Positions 6,128-6,675 of a DNA stretch of 6,675 bases are shown here, one piece after another (the stretch's first letter is position 1; each line of letters starts with the position of its first letter). Location: NCBI GenBank assembly GCA_946886175.1, contig CAMPIA010000070.1, positions 1-6,675 on the forward strand. Reading direction: 5' to 3'. The stretch comes from an uncultured Altererythrobacter sp. Lineage in GTDB: Bacteria; Pseudomonadota; Alphaproteobacteria; Sphingomonadales; Sphingomonadaceae. A program made the translations under genes and the position numbers. The notes under the pieces were generated by a model that made no database searches, was not told the origin of the DNA, and was given only the letters and a program-made list of their open reading frames with translations.

Positions 6128-6675
6128 CCGAGACCGACAGCCAGACATCCTTCCTTCGCGAGCCCGCCGCCGCGAAAGAACCCGCCGCCCCGGGCGAGAC
6201 CAGACGCGCCTGCGTGATCGGCGCAGGCTTCGGCGGGCTCGCGCTCGCGATCCGGCTGCAATCGGCGGGGATCGCAACCACCGTGATCGAAGGCCGCGAC
6301 AAACCGGGCGGGCGTGGCTATTTCTGGGAGCGCACCACACCGGCCGGCACCTTCACGTTCGACGCCGGGCCGACCGTCATCACCGATCCGGCGTGCCTGC
6401 GCGAGCTGTGGGCGCTGTCGGATCACGACATGGCCGACGACGTCGAGTTGATGAAGGTTTCGCCCTTCTACCGCCTCAACTGGCCCGACGGCACGACGTT
6501 CGACTATTCGAACGACGAGGTGGCGCTCAACGCCGCGATCGCCCGGATCAACCCGGCCGACGTCGCCGGATACCAGGAATTCCTCGCCTATTCCGAAGGC
6601 GTCTATCGCGACGGATATCTACGGCTCGGCAGCGTGCCGTTCCTCGACTTCAAGTCGATGATCAAGGCCGCGCCC
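6124..6675 (+). CDS. crtI: Phytoene desaturase (lycopene-forming type), N-terminal part
   Basis: The first 184 codons are present and the gene runs off the right edge. CrtI desaturates phytoene in several steps, in most bacteria to lycopene, the substrate of the upstream CrtY. The FAD-binding motif CVIGAGFGGLALAIRLQSAG (30-49) leads to Glu56, then RDKPGGRGYFW (58-68) and FDAGPTVITDP (79-89), all diagnostic of bacterial CrtI. The tail end of the fragment (FLAYSEGVYRDGYLRLG) also fits the family. The number of desaturation steps cannot be told from this part. The start overlaps the crtY stop as ATGA with AGGG upstream. About 28 polar, Ala/Pro/Glu-rich residues precede the Rossmann strand, longer than the few residues seen in well-known CrtI proteins; no other ATG lies between this start and the Rossmann motif. 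Confidence 0.95.
   Translation, partial: MTETDSQTSFLREPAAAKEPAAPGETRRACVIGAGFGGLALAIRLQSAGIATTVIEGRDKPGGRGYFWERTTPAGTFTFDAGPTVITDPACLRELWALSDHDMADDVELMKVSPFYRLNWPDGTTFDYSNDEVALNAAIARINPADVAGYQEFLAYSEGVYRDGYLRLGSVPFLDFKSMIKAAP

Noticed and set aside
4931..6340. 469-codon open frame antisense to crtY and crtI
   Set aside because: Shadow frame with low-complexity Arg/Ala-rich translation over two confidently identified carotenoid genes.
1..6675. Mobile elements, CRISPR arrays, tRNA or rRNA genes, long direct repeats
   Set aside because: Looked for and not seen; base composition and gene style look uniform across the window, with no sign of recent transfer.

Overview
The window is strongly GC-rich, densely coding, and carries genes typical of a pigmented alphaproteobacterium. 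A CrtY-type lycopene beta-cyclase is followed by a CrtI phytoene desaturase. There is a DUF2585/UPF0314 membrane protein, a family best known from alphaproteobacteria, and a near-perfect match to the EcfG (general stress response) promoter consensus. Together these suggest a yellow or orange sphingomonad, for example an Erythrobacter/Porphyrobacter/Altererythrobacter relative. That placement is inference; no rRNA or other phylogenetic marker is present.

Layout. Positions 1-330 (minus) hold the N-terminal third or so of an exported amidohydrolase that runs off the left edge. It is divergently arranged, across a 130-bp control region, with an exported S9-family (prolyl-oligopeptidase-type) serine peptidase at 461-2500 (plus). 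The peptidase meets a MipA/OmpV-like outer-membrane protein gene (2544-3416, minus) tail to tail, and a perfect 11-bp GC-rich hairpin sits in the 43-bp gap as a likely shared bidirectional terminator. Upstream of mipA on the same strand is a DUF2585 multi-pass membrane protein (3482-4072, minus). The 65-bp gap between the two contains GGAAC-N16-CGTTT, so mipA probably has its own stress-responsive promoter.

A 74-bp divergent gap then leads to the rightward genes: a secreted DUF2059-like protein (4147-4893), crtY (4946-6127) and crtI (6124 to the right edge, incomplete). crtY and crtI overlap by ATGA and are almost certainly co-transcribed. CrtI desaturates phytoene to lycopene and CrtY cyclises lycopene to beta-carotene, so the right end is the start of a crtY-crtI carotenoid operon that probably continues beyond the window (crtB is a common next gene).

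The left two thirds of the window is envelope biology: exported hydrolases and a beta-barrel porin-like protein. I see no mobile element, CRISPR array, tRNA or rRNA, and no clear sign of a novel multi-gene system. The most informative non-coding signals are the EcfG-type promoter, the convergent terminator, two inverted repeats in the two divergent gaps, and the lack of Shine-Dalgarno sequences in front of the DUF2059-like gene and crtY.
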